Position numbers and translations under genes: made by a program. A DNA stretch of 64,000 bases, from the NCBI GenBank assembly GCA_037953625.1, contig CM075652.1, positions 55,421,501 to 55,485,500 on the forward strand, written 5' to 3'. Each line of letters opens with the position of its first letter. Within the stretch, counting starts at the first letter, position 1. Shown in pieces: positions 23,201 to 34,401 of the stretch. Source of the stretch: Crotalaria pallida (taxonomy: Eukaryota > Streptophyta > Magnoliopsida > Fabales > Fabaceae). The notes beneath the pieces were generated by a model. The model was not told the DNA's origin, did no database searches, and saw only the letters and a list, made by a program, of their open reading frames with translations.

Positions 23201-24692
23201 AATGCTTTCTCATTTTTAGTGCTTAAGATATTCATAATTATGATGCACGTGCCCTGGTCTTATGCTGAAACTCTAACTAATAACTTGTTTGTAGAGGCTC
23301 TAATATCATATCATGAACTGTTTCTTTCAAATGCCTAAAGTTGTTTGATGAAGGCACATAAATGGTTTTGTTATCTAACACCATATTCGCTGGTTTCACG
23401 AGTTACTTGTTGGTTTGGAATTTGTCATCCAACCAGCTGGTACTTGGTTCGAAAGTAGCACCAGAGATGGAACCACTAACACCATTATTCATACTTCTGC
23501 AAACTCAACAATCTGATCATGATCTCGTGCCACACATTGCTTGATCAAAACGTGCCTACATATATAGGGAATAGCTTATTGTGAAAATTGGTGAATGGCC
23601 AAGAGGTTTCATGATTTTAAAGGCAACCAAAAATTCATAATAATTAAACTGCAATTGTGGTCACGATTGCGATCGCGAACATGGTTTTTGCCATTGCGTT
23701 TGTAAGTAGTGCGGTCACTAAAATATGGATTACAATACTGCCATTGCATCATTAAAAGATTTGTGGCTAAAAATTGATTTTGGAGAAGTGTTGCAGTTCT
23801 TTGCGGTTGGAATGCAATACACACCGCTATTTCATTATTGATTTTTGGCTTAATTATTGATTTTTGGCTTATACCCCTACTACCAATTCTGGTCAATTTT
23901 GCTGACATGTAACATCGGAATCCTGATCAGACGCTGGAGGTTAAGCACCTAGTGCTCCGTGGGCGAAGATCCTTTTTTCAAAAACTTTAAAAAACTAAAA
24001 AACTTAATATTTTTATATTTTTAGTTAAATAAAAAAATAAATAAAAGAATTGAAGAGAGAGGTCGTCTTTGCCAATGCGACATCACGCGGCACCACATGA
24101 CCAACCTCCTGCGTCTGATTAGGATTCTGATGTTACATGTAATCAAAATTGGCCAGAATTGGTAGTAGAGGTATATGACAAACCCAGAAGTAACTTCGGG
24201 GAGTCAGACATTGAAAAAAAAAAAGTATAAGGGTATCTGGTAAAAGTACACCAAACTTCAGGGACTTGTGACATAATTAAGCCTTGATTTTTCTCGTAAT
24301 TTGAAACCACACCTTAATTATCGGGTGATAACCGTAATTTAGAACCATTTCAAACATTGATTGATTTTAGAGGGATATCTCCTTTTGGTGTGTTATTTTT
24401 CAGAGATGTAGATAATGATGAATGGGCTATAGATGCTGCTACTAAAACCATCCAAAAGCTGCTCGAGCTTGAGAAAGCAAGCTTGCAACCTAAGGAGCCT
24501 GTAGTTACCGTCGACGAGGAGTTACGTGAGAATCAAGTCAACCAATCTGCACATGCGCGTAAGTTCTCTGAGGAAGAATATATAAGTTCTGCAGAGAATG
24601 TAGATGCAGATGAAGCTGAGGCTACCAAAGACGAGTTAAAAGTTGGTTTCGATGCACAAACCGGCTTCACTAGTGAAGAGAGATCATGTTGA
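13917..24692 (+). CDS. EXO84C: Exocyst complex component EXO84C
   Basis: EXO84 is one of eight subunits of the exocyst, which tethers secretory vesicles to the plasma membrane; plants have A, B and C forms. Seven exons join without a break: 13917-14105, 14273-14370, 16053-17112, 17919-18422, 22323-22505, 23074-23198 and 24404-24692. All introns are GT-AG, giving 815 residues (Arabidopsis EXO84C is about 770). Landmarks typical of the C form are GIKHLCDELLELKEA, VKDLIDRIY, RYIRELARFVFSMISQASRS, MPSIIFQVLFLELRK and FVLDVQFLVEI. The acidic C-terminus is divergent. The ATG at 13917 is chosen because the longer open frame to its left would start at a TTG. Intron 4 (3.9 kb) hosts a PPR gene and a MULE, and intron 6 another MULE. 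'aataaa' near 24840 could be the polyadenylation signal. Confidence 0.93.
14180..14262. repeat. (TA)n then (TG)n compound microsatellite, EXO84C intron 1
   Basis: A run of TA units passes into TG units and ends shortly before the exon 2 acceptor at 14271. A minus-strand open frame over it is an artefact of the repeat. Confidence 0.95.
14371..16052. other. EXO84C intron 2 (1.7 kb)
   Basis: This AT-rich intron has no recognisable gene. It contains homopolymer runs near 14430-14500 and a perfect 42-bp palindrome at 15348-15389. Confidence 0.85.
15348..15389. repeat. Perfect 42-bp palindrome in EXO84C intron 2
   Basis: Each half is 21 bp, reading ATATACTAAAGAAATGTATTT and then its exact reverse complement with no spacer. 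It would extrude as a cruciform or form an RNA stem with almost no loop. Confidence 0.95.
17113..17918. other. EXO84C intron 3
   Basis: The intron is 806 bp, AT-rich, with GT-AG ends. The short open frames on both strands near 17460-17697 resemble no known protein. Confidence 0.85.
19157..19350 (+). mobile_element. Possible tRNA-derived SINE fragment in EXO84C intron 4
   Basis: It has a box-A-like start (cacagttggtaaata), a box-B-like ggggttcgatcactg and an A-rich end (cctaaaaaaagaaaa). No target duplication is visible, so this is weaker than the other SINE calls. Confidence 0.35.
19811..20297. mobile_element. Non-autonomous Mutator-like element (MULE) with 10-bp target duplication
   Basis: The inverted ends begin GAGTAAATTATC and GAGTAAATGGTC and extend for roughly 100 bp. 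The exact 10-bp direct repeat TTAATATAAC flanks it at 19801-19810 and 20298-20307, a size typical of Mutator elements. The middle is itself palindromic around 'catgttttgaagtgttcagcttcaaaacatg'. There is no transposase. It lies in intron 4 of EXO84C and ends 108 bp before the nested PPR start codon, so it forms part of that gene's upstream region. Confidence 0.9.
20406..21350 (+). CDS. Pentatricopeptide repeat (PLS-type) protein nested in EXO84C intron 4
   Basis: This 314-codon intronless frame encodes tandem PPR motifs. Examples are FNSLIRAYSSLNLFPQSLSV, TFPSVLKSCAGLSALWIGRQ, NALISLYGKCGELVCARKVF, EVTWSTMMAGYGMSGMFGEV and GVTFTTVLSACSHGGFVDKG. It ends with an E-type motif start (PDDALWRALLGACKTHGKVE) that breaks off after VAERVEERV. 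Proteins of this class bind organellar RNA and act in editing, splicing or processing in mitochondria or chloroplasts. Compared with usual PLS proteins (450-800 residues) it is short, and the E domain is truncated. The ATG overlaps an in-frame stop (taatg), so no longer N-terminus is possible. Lack of introns is normal for PPR genes. The GC content is clearly higher than the surrounding intron. Target prediction is not possible by eye. Confidence 0.85.
   Translation: MVKPHQLIPLYASLLDSCTSSTHLQRLKRIHARVIRLRISTHDFIRTKLIHSYASCSQLHQANTLFSFSTRQPTFLFNSLIRAYSSLNLFPQSLSVFRAMLCSNKRFDRCTFPSVLKSCAGLSALWIGRQVHGAVIVNGYASDLANLNALISLYGKCGELVCARKVFDEMCVRNEVTWSTMMAGYGMSGMFGEVFELFDRMVEAGERPDGVTFTTVLSACSHGGFVDKGRACFETMKARFGVKPGLMHYTCMVDMLGRVGLVEEAEELVSRMEVEPDDALWRALLGACKTHGKVEVAERVEERVYVRKIIGLTS
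22562..22625. repeat. Short tandem repeat in EXO84C intron 5
   Basis: A 26-bp unit (gcatcatgcaggtgctgaa plus an A run) is repeated about 2.5 times. Confidence 0.9.
23847..24283. mobile_element. MULE with 9-bp target duplication in EXO84C intron 6
   Basis: The outer ends are GGCTTAATTA and its inverse (ataattaagcc). They are flanked by the 9-bp direct repeat TTGATTTTT at 23838-23846 and 24284-24292. Long inner arms pair: acccctactaccaattctgg on the left with ccagaattggtagtagaggt on the right, and both arms carry the catgtaacat segment. The left arm lacks about 100 bp present on the right. Its right end matches the element at 59832. It stops 120 bp before exon 7. Confidence 0.85.
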
Positions 24693-26640
24693 TGCAAATA
24701 CTTTAAATTTGAGAGAGCCTAATATCAGCACTACACACTTAGAGAATACTGAATTTTTGAGAAGGCATTAGATGCATAACAACATGATGAATTTGCTCCA
24801 GCATCTTAAGATTGGTAAGGTAGGACAGGAATTATGAGAATAAAATAAATCATAATTAGATGAGTGACCAACATTTGTGTAACTTGTTAATTACATATTT
24901 ACATAATGTATTAATTTTATAGTTTGGTTTAAGGTTGAGAGCTTGAGGGGGTTGGCTAATTTCAGTTATTTGGAAGTCTTCATACAGTGTACTTGTACTC
25001 TACTTTAAAAGAAAACCGTTATACACGTACACGAAACACGTTCACATATTATAATACTCATTAGCTCGAAGTTATAATTGCTTTACCTGTGACTGAGACA
25101 TGCAGGAAGGATATAAAAATGGGATCCCATGCTCAAAGAAGACAATCAGCTAGAAAAGATGGGAGTGCAAAGATTGAGCACCGAGAATATGGAAAATGTT
25201 TATCCCACATAATCTTTTTAGGTGTAGATAGTGTAGGTAATAGAGAGATATGATGAGGAATGATGAAACAGAAATAAATAGATGAAATATAATAGAGTGT
25301 TGGTCTTAATAGGTCCATTATCAAGATGAGAATAGGATAAATATTAGTATTATTGTTTAAGATTATTAAATAAATAAATAAATACTAAATCTAGAATGTT
25401 CTAATGTCATAGGATTATGCCACTTGTATGGTTTAGCTTTATTTTAGGGTTTACTATCTTCCTATATAAGTTCATGTATTCTCTATTTCCAATTAAGAAA
25501 TCAAATGTTATCTTAAATCTTTGTTATTTTGTTATCTTTTTAGGAGTAGAGTAAATTTAGTATTCTTGATAGGGAACTTAATTTTCTTCCTATCAAAATG
25601 TAAAAGGAAGTGTATGAAAAATAAGTGTAGAAATATCATTACCGGAAGAATATTAAGGTGGGTAGGTACTGGGGGAGAAAAAAAGTAAAGAAATGATGTG
25701 GAAGGTGGTACTTAAAAAAATGCATTGGGGAAACTTTAGTTTGAACAAGAGATTGAAAGGGAAACTCATGAATAATTTGTTAACGTTTGACTTGGTTACC
25801 AACTACCAAGCAAGCAATACGACACCACTGTTGGTGCCAATGCTCTAAACCATTGATTTGATAGAATAACTTAATCATTGGTTATTTGGTTGTTACTTGG
25901 TAACTTCTCTATTGTATTTTTGTATTTGTATCATCCCCAACCTTCATCTTTATGGTTGAGTTTGTCACTCACATTTGAGTGAGCCTCTTCAATGGCAGCA
26001 CCACCGTCTTACCCTTCCTTCCTCCAACTTGTTCTTCCTTGATCCCTTCGTCCTTTACAACATTCACATGTCTTTTCTTTTCTTTTCTGTTCATGGCAGC
26101 GTCACGATGATGCTTACTCCAACCTTAGATACCACCGTCCTCAACGTTAAATTGAAAATAAAAAAAAAAGTCAGAGACCCGTAAACGAGTAATATGTCAT
26201 ATTGATCCTTGACTTCGTAAGCATCGATCAATTTAGTCTCTAATATTTTCAAAATTTCAAATTGATCCCTAAAATAGGAAAACGTGAGTTACATTAGTGT
26301 TTCACGTTAATGGTCGTCAATGGTCCTTAACATGGACTAACGGAATAGCCAAAACGACGTCATTTTGGCCAAAAAAATTATGAGTAATATGTCAGATTGA
26401 CCTCTGACTTTGTATGTACTGATGAATTGAGTTTATGAGATTTTTGAAATTTCAAATTGTTTCTTGAGTTACATTAGTCCCTCACGCTAATGACCATTAG
26501 TTGTCCTTAACGGTAGAGACTAAAGAAATCATGGGTGCATTTAATTTTTTGGTTGTAGGGAGCTACCATGCCATTTTCGGGAATCTTATTTTTTTTCATG
26601 ACCCTAATAAAATTTGAATAAGGTATACATTTTTACCATT
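24693..26640. other. Intergenic region downstream of EXO84C
   Basis: It probably starts with the EXO84C 3' UTR. The rest is AT-rich with no recognisable gene; the open frames at 25133-25324 (minus) and 25975-26184 (plus) look like chance. The right part holds the tandem duplication at 26187-26560. Confidence 0.6.
26187..26560. repeat. Two tandem copies of a MULE-end-like sequence
   Basis: A segment of about 195 bp beginning gagtaatatgtca is repeated from 26382. Both copies have 'tttgaaatttcaaattg', 'gagttacattagt' and 'taatggtc/ccatta' blocks; the first also has 'aaaacgacgtcattttgg'. The motifs resemble those at 12171-12440. Confidence 0.6.
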
Positions 26641-26656
26641 TTTAAAGGGAGATTTA

Positions 26657-26842
26657 ACCAACATGATTTGGGACGAGTGGTAAGCGGCTCGATCTTGTTT
26701 AAGCAATGTCTCGGGTTCGATTCATTGTGGATGCAGAAAATTCATGTTGAGAGACTCGTCGGCTATAGTCAGGCACGCGACCTGGGTCGGATCCGGATGT
26801 ACCTTGGTAGTACTTAGGGAACCGGATGAAGGAAAAAAAAGA
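26657..26842 (+). mobile_element. tRNA-derived SINE, family 1, copy A
   Basis: This 186-bp element starts ACCAACATGATTTGGGACGA. It has box A (gtggtaagcggctcg) and box B (gggttcgattc) and ends A-rich. The 13-bp direct repeat AAAGGGAGATTTA flanks it (26644-26656 and 26843-26855). It closely matches 28660-28844. Confidence 0.9.
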
Positions 26843-26899
26843 AAAGGGAGATTTATAAGAAATCTTATAAAGAAGGAGAAAATAGAATAAGAAAAAGCT

Positions 26900-27004
26900 G
26901 TCCGCGTAAGACAGCCCAGTTGGTGGTTGCAGGGACATTTAGGATTTCCCCCTCCTCGTGGGTTCTAGTCCCAGACCTCCCACGTAAACCAAAAAAAAAA
27001 AAAA
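26900..27004 (+). mobile_element. Short SINE-like element with target duplication
   Basis: This 105-bp unit starts GTCCGCGTAAGACAGCC, has box-A-like 'cagttggtggttgcaggg' and box-B-like 'gggttctagtccc', and ends in a long A run. The 11-bp direct repeat AAGAAAAAGCT flanks it (26889-26899 and 27005-27015). Confidence 0.75.
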
Positions 27005-27524
27005 AAGAAAAAGCTAGATTTCAGGGTCACAGTTATCGAAATTGCATTCACATTTCATGTTTTTTTTTTTTTTTGGGTGAAAATTCACATTTCATGTTTT
27101 ATAGCTTAAGCGTTTAGCCTTGTAAAGCTGATTCACTCAAAAGGAGAGGCTTTACATTTTTTTTTAGTGATAATATTATTCATACTTCACCTTAATCTAA
27201 TCATAATTGATTTTACCTATATTTTACCACGTATACATATAAGGATTTGCATTTGACATGTGCCTATTAAACACAATCAATCAAATATTCTCCCACTGTT
27301 TAAAAAAAAAAAAAAATCAAATATTCTCCCTTCCTTGAAATAACTACATCAAGAAGGATAACACTCTTATTTCAGTAATGCTCATGCAGGTTTTTAATTA
27401 GTTGTTCTGTGTTTATACAAGAATATGTTTTTGTAACTTTTAAAGCGATACTATATGATAATACGTAAAGTAAGGGATACTCCATCAGAAGTTTATTAAG
27501 AGTATACATAAAGTGTACACCAAA

Positions 27525-27609
27525 GGGGTGGTGGCGCAGTTGGCTAGCGCGTAGGTCTCATAGCTTCTGAGTTATCCTGAGGTCGAGAGTTCGAGCCTCT
27601 CTCACCCCA
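27525..27609 (+). tRNA. Elongator tRNA-Met (CAT anticodon) with short intron
   Basis: The acceptor halves ggggtgg and tcacccc pair, followed by discriminator A at 27609. The D arm is gcgc...gcgc, the anticodon loop contains ctCATag, and a short intron of about 12 bases (around gcttctgagtta) follows the anticodon. The T arm gagag-ttcgagc-ctctc is intact. Plant elongator tRNA-Met genes carry such an intron, while initiator genes do not. CAA just upstream and a T run just downstream (27616-27622) fit Pol III start and stop signals. It looks functional. Confidence 0.96.
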
Positions 27610-28644
27610 ATTTATTTTTTTGCCCCCCTTCTGAGGGAGAGAACACAAGGAGTGCACATCTGGTCAACATCACGTTGAGGACTGTAGAAAAATGCAATAT
27701 TCTTCTACTTTTTATTAGTACTAGTATATGTTTAAAATTATTAGTAATTAGTACTAGTATATGTTTAAAATTATTAGTACTCATGCTCGTGTGTTGCACG
27801 GGTTTATTTTTAGTTTTGTAATTAGATAATTATATAAAATATTGAGTACATTTTTTTTGGTATACCTTTTTTTTTGGTTTACAAATATTGAGTAAATTAA
27901 AAAAAAAATTAGTTGATGCTCTCACATTTAATTCGTCTTTAAACTTTTTTTTTATCTTAAATGAATAAGCATAAAAAAATTAGTTTTTAAATTTCATTTC
28001 AAAAAAAAGCTTCGCTTCTCGATAAAAAATTATTGTGAGAAATAATCTATTTCCTTTTTATGTTCTAAAATTTTTTTTTTAATAATTAAATTACATAATG
28101 CATTTTGTATTATAACAACATTTAGTTTAAGAAAAAAATATTGGTATTATTTTGACATTTTCAATTTTATTCTTTAAATGTGGAGCATATTTGCAGGCAT
28201 ACAAACATTGTATTTGTACATATTTATTTATATATTTTTGTGATTTTCAATTAATATTTTTTTGTCTATAGCACAGTTATCCTCCATTCAATAAAGATAT
28301 ACAATTATATATAAATATATGAATTAGATAGTAAATAATAACTAAGTGAGCCAGTATTATTATTTTTATTTGAAATAGTTAATTTTCTTTTAACATGACA
28401 TATGTAATTTTTAGTGACTTACATATGCGTATTTTGACATATTTATAAATTCCTGAAAATTATTTTGACATATTTATTAGTGTTTAAATATTTTTTTTCC
28501 ATTTTGTTAGATTTATAAATTATAAAAATAAATCTAAACTCATTATCGGTACCATATTTAATTTTTTTTAACTGCCTATATCTAATTTATTAATACAATT
28601 CACAAATTATTCATTGCATAAATTAATTTTTCTGCTAGAGATAA
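27610..28644. other. AT-rich intergenic region
   Basis: No gene is visible. A 36-bp direct repeat (tagtactagtatatgttt...) occurs twice at about 27715-27780, followed by 'gtgttgcacgggttt', a motif that ends some dispersed plant repeats and appears in variant form near 18970. Confidence 0.6.
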
Positions 28645-28659
28645 AATTAGAGTCAAGAA

Positions 28660-28844
28660 ACCAACATGAGTTGGGACGAATGCTAAGCGGCTCGGTCTCG
28701 CTTAAGCAAGGTCTCAGATTCGATTCCTTGTGGATGCAGAAAATTCATGTTGGGAGACTCATCTGCCGTAACTAGGCACGCAACCCAGGTCGAATCTGGA
28801 TGTATCTAAGTAGTACTTAGGGAACTGTATAGGCAACAAAAAAT
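28660..28844 (+). mobile_element. tRNA-derived SINE, family 1, copy B
   Basis: This 185-bp element starts ACCAACATGAGTTGGGACGA, with box A 'gctaagcggctcg' and box B-like 'agattcgattc'. The perfect 15-bp direct repeat AATTAGAGTCAAGAA flanks it (28645-28659 and 28845-28859). Confidence 0.92.
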
Positions 28845-29355
28845 AATTAGAGTCAAGAAGGAACGTATCCCTATTTATATTCTATAATTGGAATATGTCA
28901 TTTCATCTGTTAGGGTGTTAAAAGATATTAATATTTTTAATTTATACTAATTGGTAATTAAGCTACCCGGTACTTTTTATTTTTGATTTATAACATTGGT
29001 ATCTTGAATATTTCAAGTTGAAATACACAAATTTTTATAAATTCAATTAAAAAATATTGATGACTATTTTGATACGTTTTTTTTTTTTTGGTAAAGATTA
29101 TTTTGATATGTTGATAACTTTTTCTTGTTGAGTATATTTTATGTCAAACAAAACTTTTATAGGTATTTATTTTTTATGTCTTTACTTCAATTTTCTTTTT
29201 TACTTTTTTAATTATAACTTCATATATTTTGATTTTTTTTCAAAAAGTTACACGATTGAAAGAAATGAAATTGAGTAGCGTGTTTGCGTGTGTTTTTTTT
29301 TTTTTTTTTTAACATGAGATAGAAAAGCTGAAAAGATTACATATTATGTTATTAT

Positions 29356-29577
29356 TATTATTTTTTTTGTCCGAATTCCTTGCAGAACCACCGTATCCCC
29401 AAGAGCACCCTTAATATCAGGGAGCCCTTGAGACTAATCCGGAGCGAGCTGCGTGGCTGGCTCTCCCAGCGAGATGTTTTTAGTGGGAATCAAACCCGGG
29501 ACTACTAGCACCCTTGTCCCATTTCCAGGATTTCAGTTAGGGCCTTACACCAATTGAACTAAACCCCGTTGATACAG
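29356..29577 (-). mobile_element. tRNA-derived SINE, family 2 (minus strand)
   Basis: On the minus strand it has box A (gttcaattggtgtaaggcc), box B (gggtttgattccc) and an A-rich tail (the T run near 29361-29368). The 13-bp direct repeat ATTATGTTATTAT flanks it (29343-29355 and 29578-29590). Confidence 0.88.
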
Positions 29578-30066
29578 ATTATGTTATTATGAGATAGGGA
29601 AGTTACATTTCTTTGTTTATTATATATTACAAAATGCAAATAGTAATCTCTTCGTATGTAAATTAAAAAGGAGATTGCAACTGCAACATTAAGTTCCAAG
29701 TTTTAATGCTAATTTCAAATGCAAATTACTTTTAGTACACCAACAAACAATATAGAAGTGGTATACATATGAAACGATATATAAATGATATACATATGAA
29801 ACTATATAAAGAAATATACTCTAAATCTGAAATTAAGGCTTTATTTTTTAATTTAAATAAAATTAATAGCTTTAGTAGTTTTCTCAATTGAATATCATAT
29901 TTATACAAATTGCATGTTAACCCAAATTAAATAGGCAGCTACATCATTGAGAACAAGAGAGTATATATATTATTGTTGACCCAAGTATAGTCATATATAA
30001 TAGATAAGAGAGTGTATATATTATTGTTGGTTGAAGTAAGGTACATAATTTGAAATCAATTATATG

Positions 30067-31990
30067 GCATCCGGTTAGTCCCCCAAAGATCAAAATGACA
30101 TCTCGTTAGTCCCTCCGTCCAAAAATCCGTTAGTCAACATTTTTAGTGTCACGTGTCACATTCTCATTGGTTATTTCCGGTGCACATATTTAGACACGAA
30201 CAACATGATTATTCCTTCATAAAATCTCTACCGTGGCTTATATCTGACCGTCCAAATTTAAAAATGAAAAATAAAATAATAAAACTATATTTAATATTAT
30301 TAAAAATTCAAAAAAAATATTAAAAAATTAGGAAAAATATTTTTTTAAAAAATACTGAATTTTTTTATATTTTAGAAATTAATAAAAAAATTCAGAAAAT
30401 AAGAAAAAATTCAGAAAATTTTAAAAAAAAAAATCTATAAAATATTTTTTAAAAAATTACTGAAATATTTTTATATTTTAAAAATTAATAAAAAATTCAA
30501 TTTTTTTTTGGTATACAAATTCAGGAAAATTTTTAAAAAATCTGTAAAATATTTTTTAAAAAATACTGAACGTTTTTATATATTTTAAAAATTAATGAAA
30601 AATTCAGAAACTAAAAAAATTTCATAAAATTTTTAAAAAATCGGTAAAATATTTTTAAAAAAAATACTGATTTTTTTATATTTCAAAAATTAATAAAAAA
30701 TTCATAAAATAATAAAAATTCAGAAAATTTTTAAAAAATATGTAAAATATTTTTTTAAAAAAATACTTAAATTTTTTATATTTTAAAAATTAATACAAAA
30801 TTCATAAAATAATAAAAAAATTCATAAAATTTTTAAAAAATCTGTAAAATATTTTAAAAAATTATAAAAAAGTGTCCTTCCTTTTTTTAAATATTTATAA
30901 AATAATGAAAATGAAAAATTCAAAACAAATTTAAAAAACATGAAAAAATATTTTTTAAATTTTTTTTGAAAATAATAAAAATACATAAATATATTTTTTA
31001 AAAAATCTGAAAATTTATTTTTTCGTTTTTTTATATTCTAAAAAGTAATAGAAAATTCTTAAAATAATTAAAAGAAAATCTAAAAATTATTAAAATTTTT
31101 GTAAAATATTATTAAAAATTCAGAGAAATAATTAAAAAAAATAAGAATAGTTTTTGAAAACCATTTAACTACTTTAAAATTTTTAAAAGCAGATTTAGTT
31201 TATAAAATTTTGAAAAATAAAAATAAAATTTTCAGATTTTTTTTATAAAATATTTACCGATTTTTTAAAAATATATTTATGAATTTTTTATTATTTTAAA
31301 AATATTTAAAAAAATATTTTCATGTTACCGATTTAAAAATATATTTAAATTTTTTTTTATTATTTTCAAAAATATTTTAAAAAAATATTTTGCCAGTTTT
31401 TTTAAAAATTTATGAATTTTTTTATTATTTTATGAATTTTTTTAATTTTTAAAATATAAAAAAAATTCATTATTTTTTTAAAAAATATTTTACAGTTTTT
31501 TTAAAATTTTTCTGAATTTTTTATTAATTTTTAAAATATAAAAAAATTTCAGTAATTTTTAAAAAATATTTTACAAATTTTTTTTATTTTATGAACTTTT
31601 TATTAATTTTTAAAATATAAAAAAAAATCAGTTTTTTAAAAATATTTTTCCGAATTTTCAATAATTTTTTCTGAATATTTTAATATTTTTTCGAATTTTT
31701 AATAATATTAAATATAGTTTTATTATTTTATTTTTCATTTTTAAATTTGGACCTCCAGATATAAGCAACAGTTGAGATTTTATGAGGGAATAATCCTGTG
31801 GTTCGTGTCTAAATATGTGCACCGGAAATAACCAATGAGAATGTGACATGTGACACTAAAAAGGTTGACTAACGGATTTATGAGCGGAGGGACTAACGGG
31901 ATGTCATTCTGATCTTTGGGGACTAAATTGATTCCCAAAATCTTTCGAGGACTAAATGGATGCCAGGTGTATCTTTGGGGGACCAAATAG
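30067..31990. mobile_element. Large inverted-repeat (foldback MULE-like) element
   Basis: The sequence is symmetric about position 31001. For example 'gtccaaattta' at 30250 mirrors 'taaatttggac' ending at 31752, and 'aaaatgac' ending at 30099 mirrors 'gtcattct' starting at 31903. The outer 300 bp of each arm are nearly perfect complements. The inner parts are extremely AT-rich repeats built on 'aaatattttttaaaaaat', each about 100 bp long. 'Ggttagtccc'-type ends resemble MULE termini in this window. The right side has an extra end (…gaccattttctc) absent on the left. No protein is coded and no clear target duplication was found. Confidence 0.8.
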
Positions 31991-31999
31991 ACCATTTTC

Positions 32000-32930
32000 T
32001 CTTTACAATATGTTGACTAGTAGATTGGTCAGCGCTCTTCGTTGATTTATTATTCGGTTTTTCTATCCTTTATTATTTTCATCAAAATATAGTTTATTTT
32101 TGTTTGATAAAGAATTTTATGTTGGGAATTAAAATAAAATTATCTTGTAAAAATTTAGATGCTATGAGGAAAAATATAAAACATTTAAAGGACAATAGTT
32201 ATCCTTACAAAAATATTTGTATTGAAAGAACAAATAACATACTAAAAAACTTTGGCATTTTGTTGATAGTCAGTTTTACAAACACACAACACTCAAACAA
32301 TAGAATTCATTGGAGTCTATATTTTTCTAGTAGAAGATAAATGTTTATGTTATGTTCTTGTTCTTCTGCTCTATCTTGACGCAAATATCTATTTATAAAA
32401 TTATTTTGCAGCATAAAAATAAGGGGAAGTAACACTCAGTTTCCCTGAGGTTTGGCCTAATGACACATACAGACACCCCTATAGTTGAAAAATTAGACTC
32501 ACCTCCCATCCTTAGTATTTGCCATAACAAAATACAAAACTCTATATAAAAATTAAATATGTTATATTCATATCCATATATTATTGGAATAATGACAAAA
32601 TTAAAGCATATTATATCATATTATATTCATAATGAACTTATATCTACTATAGCCTGTGATTAACCATGAAAGTGTTAAAAAAAATATTGCCTATAAGCCT
32701 ATAATAAGCATGTTACCCCACAAATTCTTAGTATATATGCATTCTAAATCTCATTACTTAGCACAATTTTTGGTTGCCTCATATTTGTTAGAATTAGCCT
32801 CAAAATCTCGAGAGGAATCGAGTTTTATTAAAGTTATTGAAATTCGTTCGAATGAGTTTATAATAAAATTATTTTCGCAACGAAAATGAAATAAGAATAT
32901 GACATTGCAAGCGAAAACCCAAAAATAATA
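32000..32930. other. AT-rich intergenic region
   Basis: I see no gene here. The open frames at 32104-32340 and 32656-32889 have no recognisable domain, and the composition is as in the flanking DNA. Confidence 0.5.
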
Positions 32931-33214
32931 CTCCCTCCGACTTGAAATATAAGCAAACAAAAAACACATCTCTTTTGATTTAAAATATAAGCAAAATTAA
33001 CTAACTATCTTTCATTTTATTTCATTCCCAATGCAACTTTCCTAAAATATTCCTAGAAAATTTTTTTTTTATTTAATTTTTGTTTCATTCCCAATGCAAC
33101 TTTCCTAAAATACCTCTATTCTTTTATAAATTTGAGAAAATTAAATAAAATAAACTAACCTTCTTAATAAGCGTAAATTTAGTTAATTTTGCTTATAATT
33201 TGAGCCGAATGGAG
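32931..33214. mobile_element. Stowaway-like MITE
   Basis: The left end is CTCCCTCCGACTTGAAATATAAG and the right end is its approximate inverse (cttataatttgagccgaatggag), each bordered by TA. The size is 284 bp. Confidence 0.75.
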
Positions 33215-33743
33215 TAATAAATAACACGTAAAAACACTTTACTATTTGGATATGGTTATACATAATAATAATACATATTAAAGCAACACAAAAATACATA
33301 GAACTGATAGAAATAATGAGCGAAGCAAGGATATGTGGACCAAACTTTCTGTTTCGTATTTATCATCTTCATATAATACGGTCTTTATCATAAGTCACTT
33401 GAAACCGAATCACACATATCAAAAAAATAGTTAATTGTTTATTTATTTAAAAAATAAATATAAATACTACAACTTTACACTTTTACCCTTATTTAATTTT
33501 GAAATATATTTCAATTGGTAGTATTAAAACTAACCAACTTCAATTTAATCACACTATTTAGATATTCTTGATTCATCCAATTTGTTATTTGTTAATCAAT
33601 GATTTAAAAAGTAGAAATGATTAATAAAAACAAATATAAAATAAAAACAATAAATGCTACATAAAAATTATAAAATAATTTATAAAAAGATCATCAAAAC
33701 ATTGTAAAATGTAATTTAAAATTAGAATACGAGTGAGTATTAA

Positions 33744-33967
33744 CCAATGGAAGCTGACTCATTTGACCTAGTGAAATCAACTTAAACCCTAGAAATGAGA
33801 TCCGATGCTAGTAGTCCCGGATTTGATTTCTAGAAAAAATACTCCTTTGAGAAAGACATCCTCATTCTTTCGAAGCGGATTAATCTCAAAAACCTTTATT
33901 AGTAGTGATTGACTCATGAAGATAATGTGAGATTGCAAAAAGTATAAACCTATAAAAAAAAAAGGGT
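33744..33967 (+). mobile_element. SINE-like element with 11-bp target duplication
   Basis: This element of about 224 bp contains 'gctagtagtcccggatttgatttc' (degenerate box B), ends A-rich, and is flanked by GTGAGTATTAA at 33733-33743 and 33968-33978. Parts resemble family 2. Confidence 0.7.
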
Positions 33968-33978
33968 GTGAGTATTAA

Positions 33979-34400
33979 ATAATCAAGATACAGGGGGATC
34001 CAATTCAATCCAAATAAGTGGACCCGACCCATGAACCTAATTAGATCAGATCGGGTCCATCAAAACGCCTAAACGCACAAGTTTAACGCTCCGGGCTAAA
34101 TTAAATGTGTTGTTAGCAGGCGCAAAGTTGTGCTGTGCAGCGGGGTCCGTTTCTAATTTTCTATTTTCGTTAATTAAAACCCCCGGTCATCACTAATCAA
34201 TTCCCACTCCAAAAGTAACAATTTAACTGCAATTTCCATCCTGTAAACCATGATCACCATCTTTGTAACGGTCACTTCCCACTTTTTTAATAATTTAATT
34301 AAATTAAATAATATTTCTTCAATGAATAGTTAAACAAGAAAACAAAAAAGAAGCTTTCATGGTTTTGTTGACCGTTTTTTCTTCTTCCCCACCTCACCAC
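33979..34400. other. Upstream region of the JASON-like gene
   Basis: No gene is visible. The region leads into the TATA-like box and the CT-rich leader. Confidence 0.5.
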
Positions 34401-34401
34401 A

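Noticed and set aside
25975..26184. Small plus-strand open frame
   Set aside because: No recognisable domain, and it ends in a low-complexity Lys run from an A-rich tract; I cannot support a gene.
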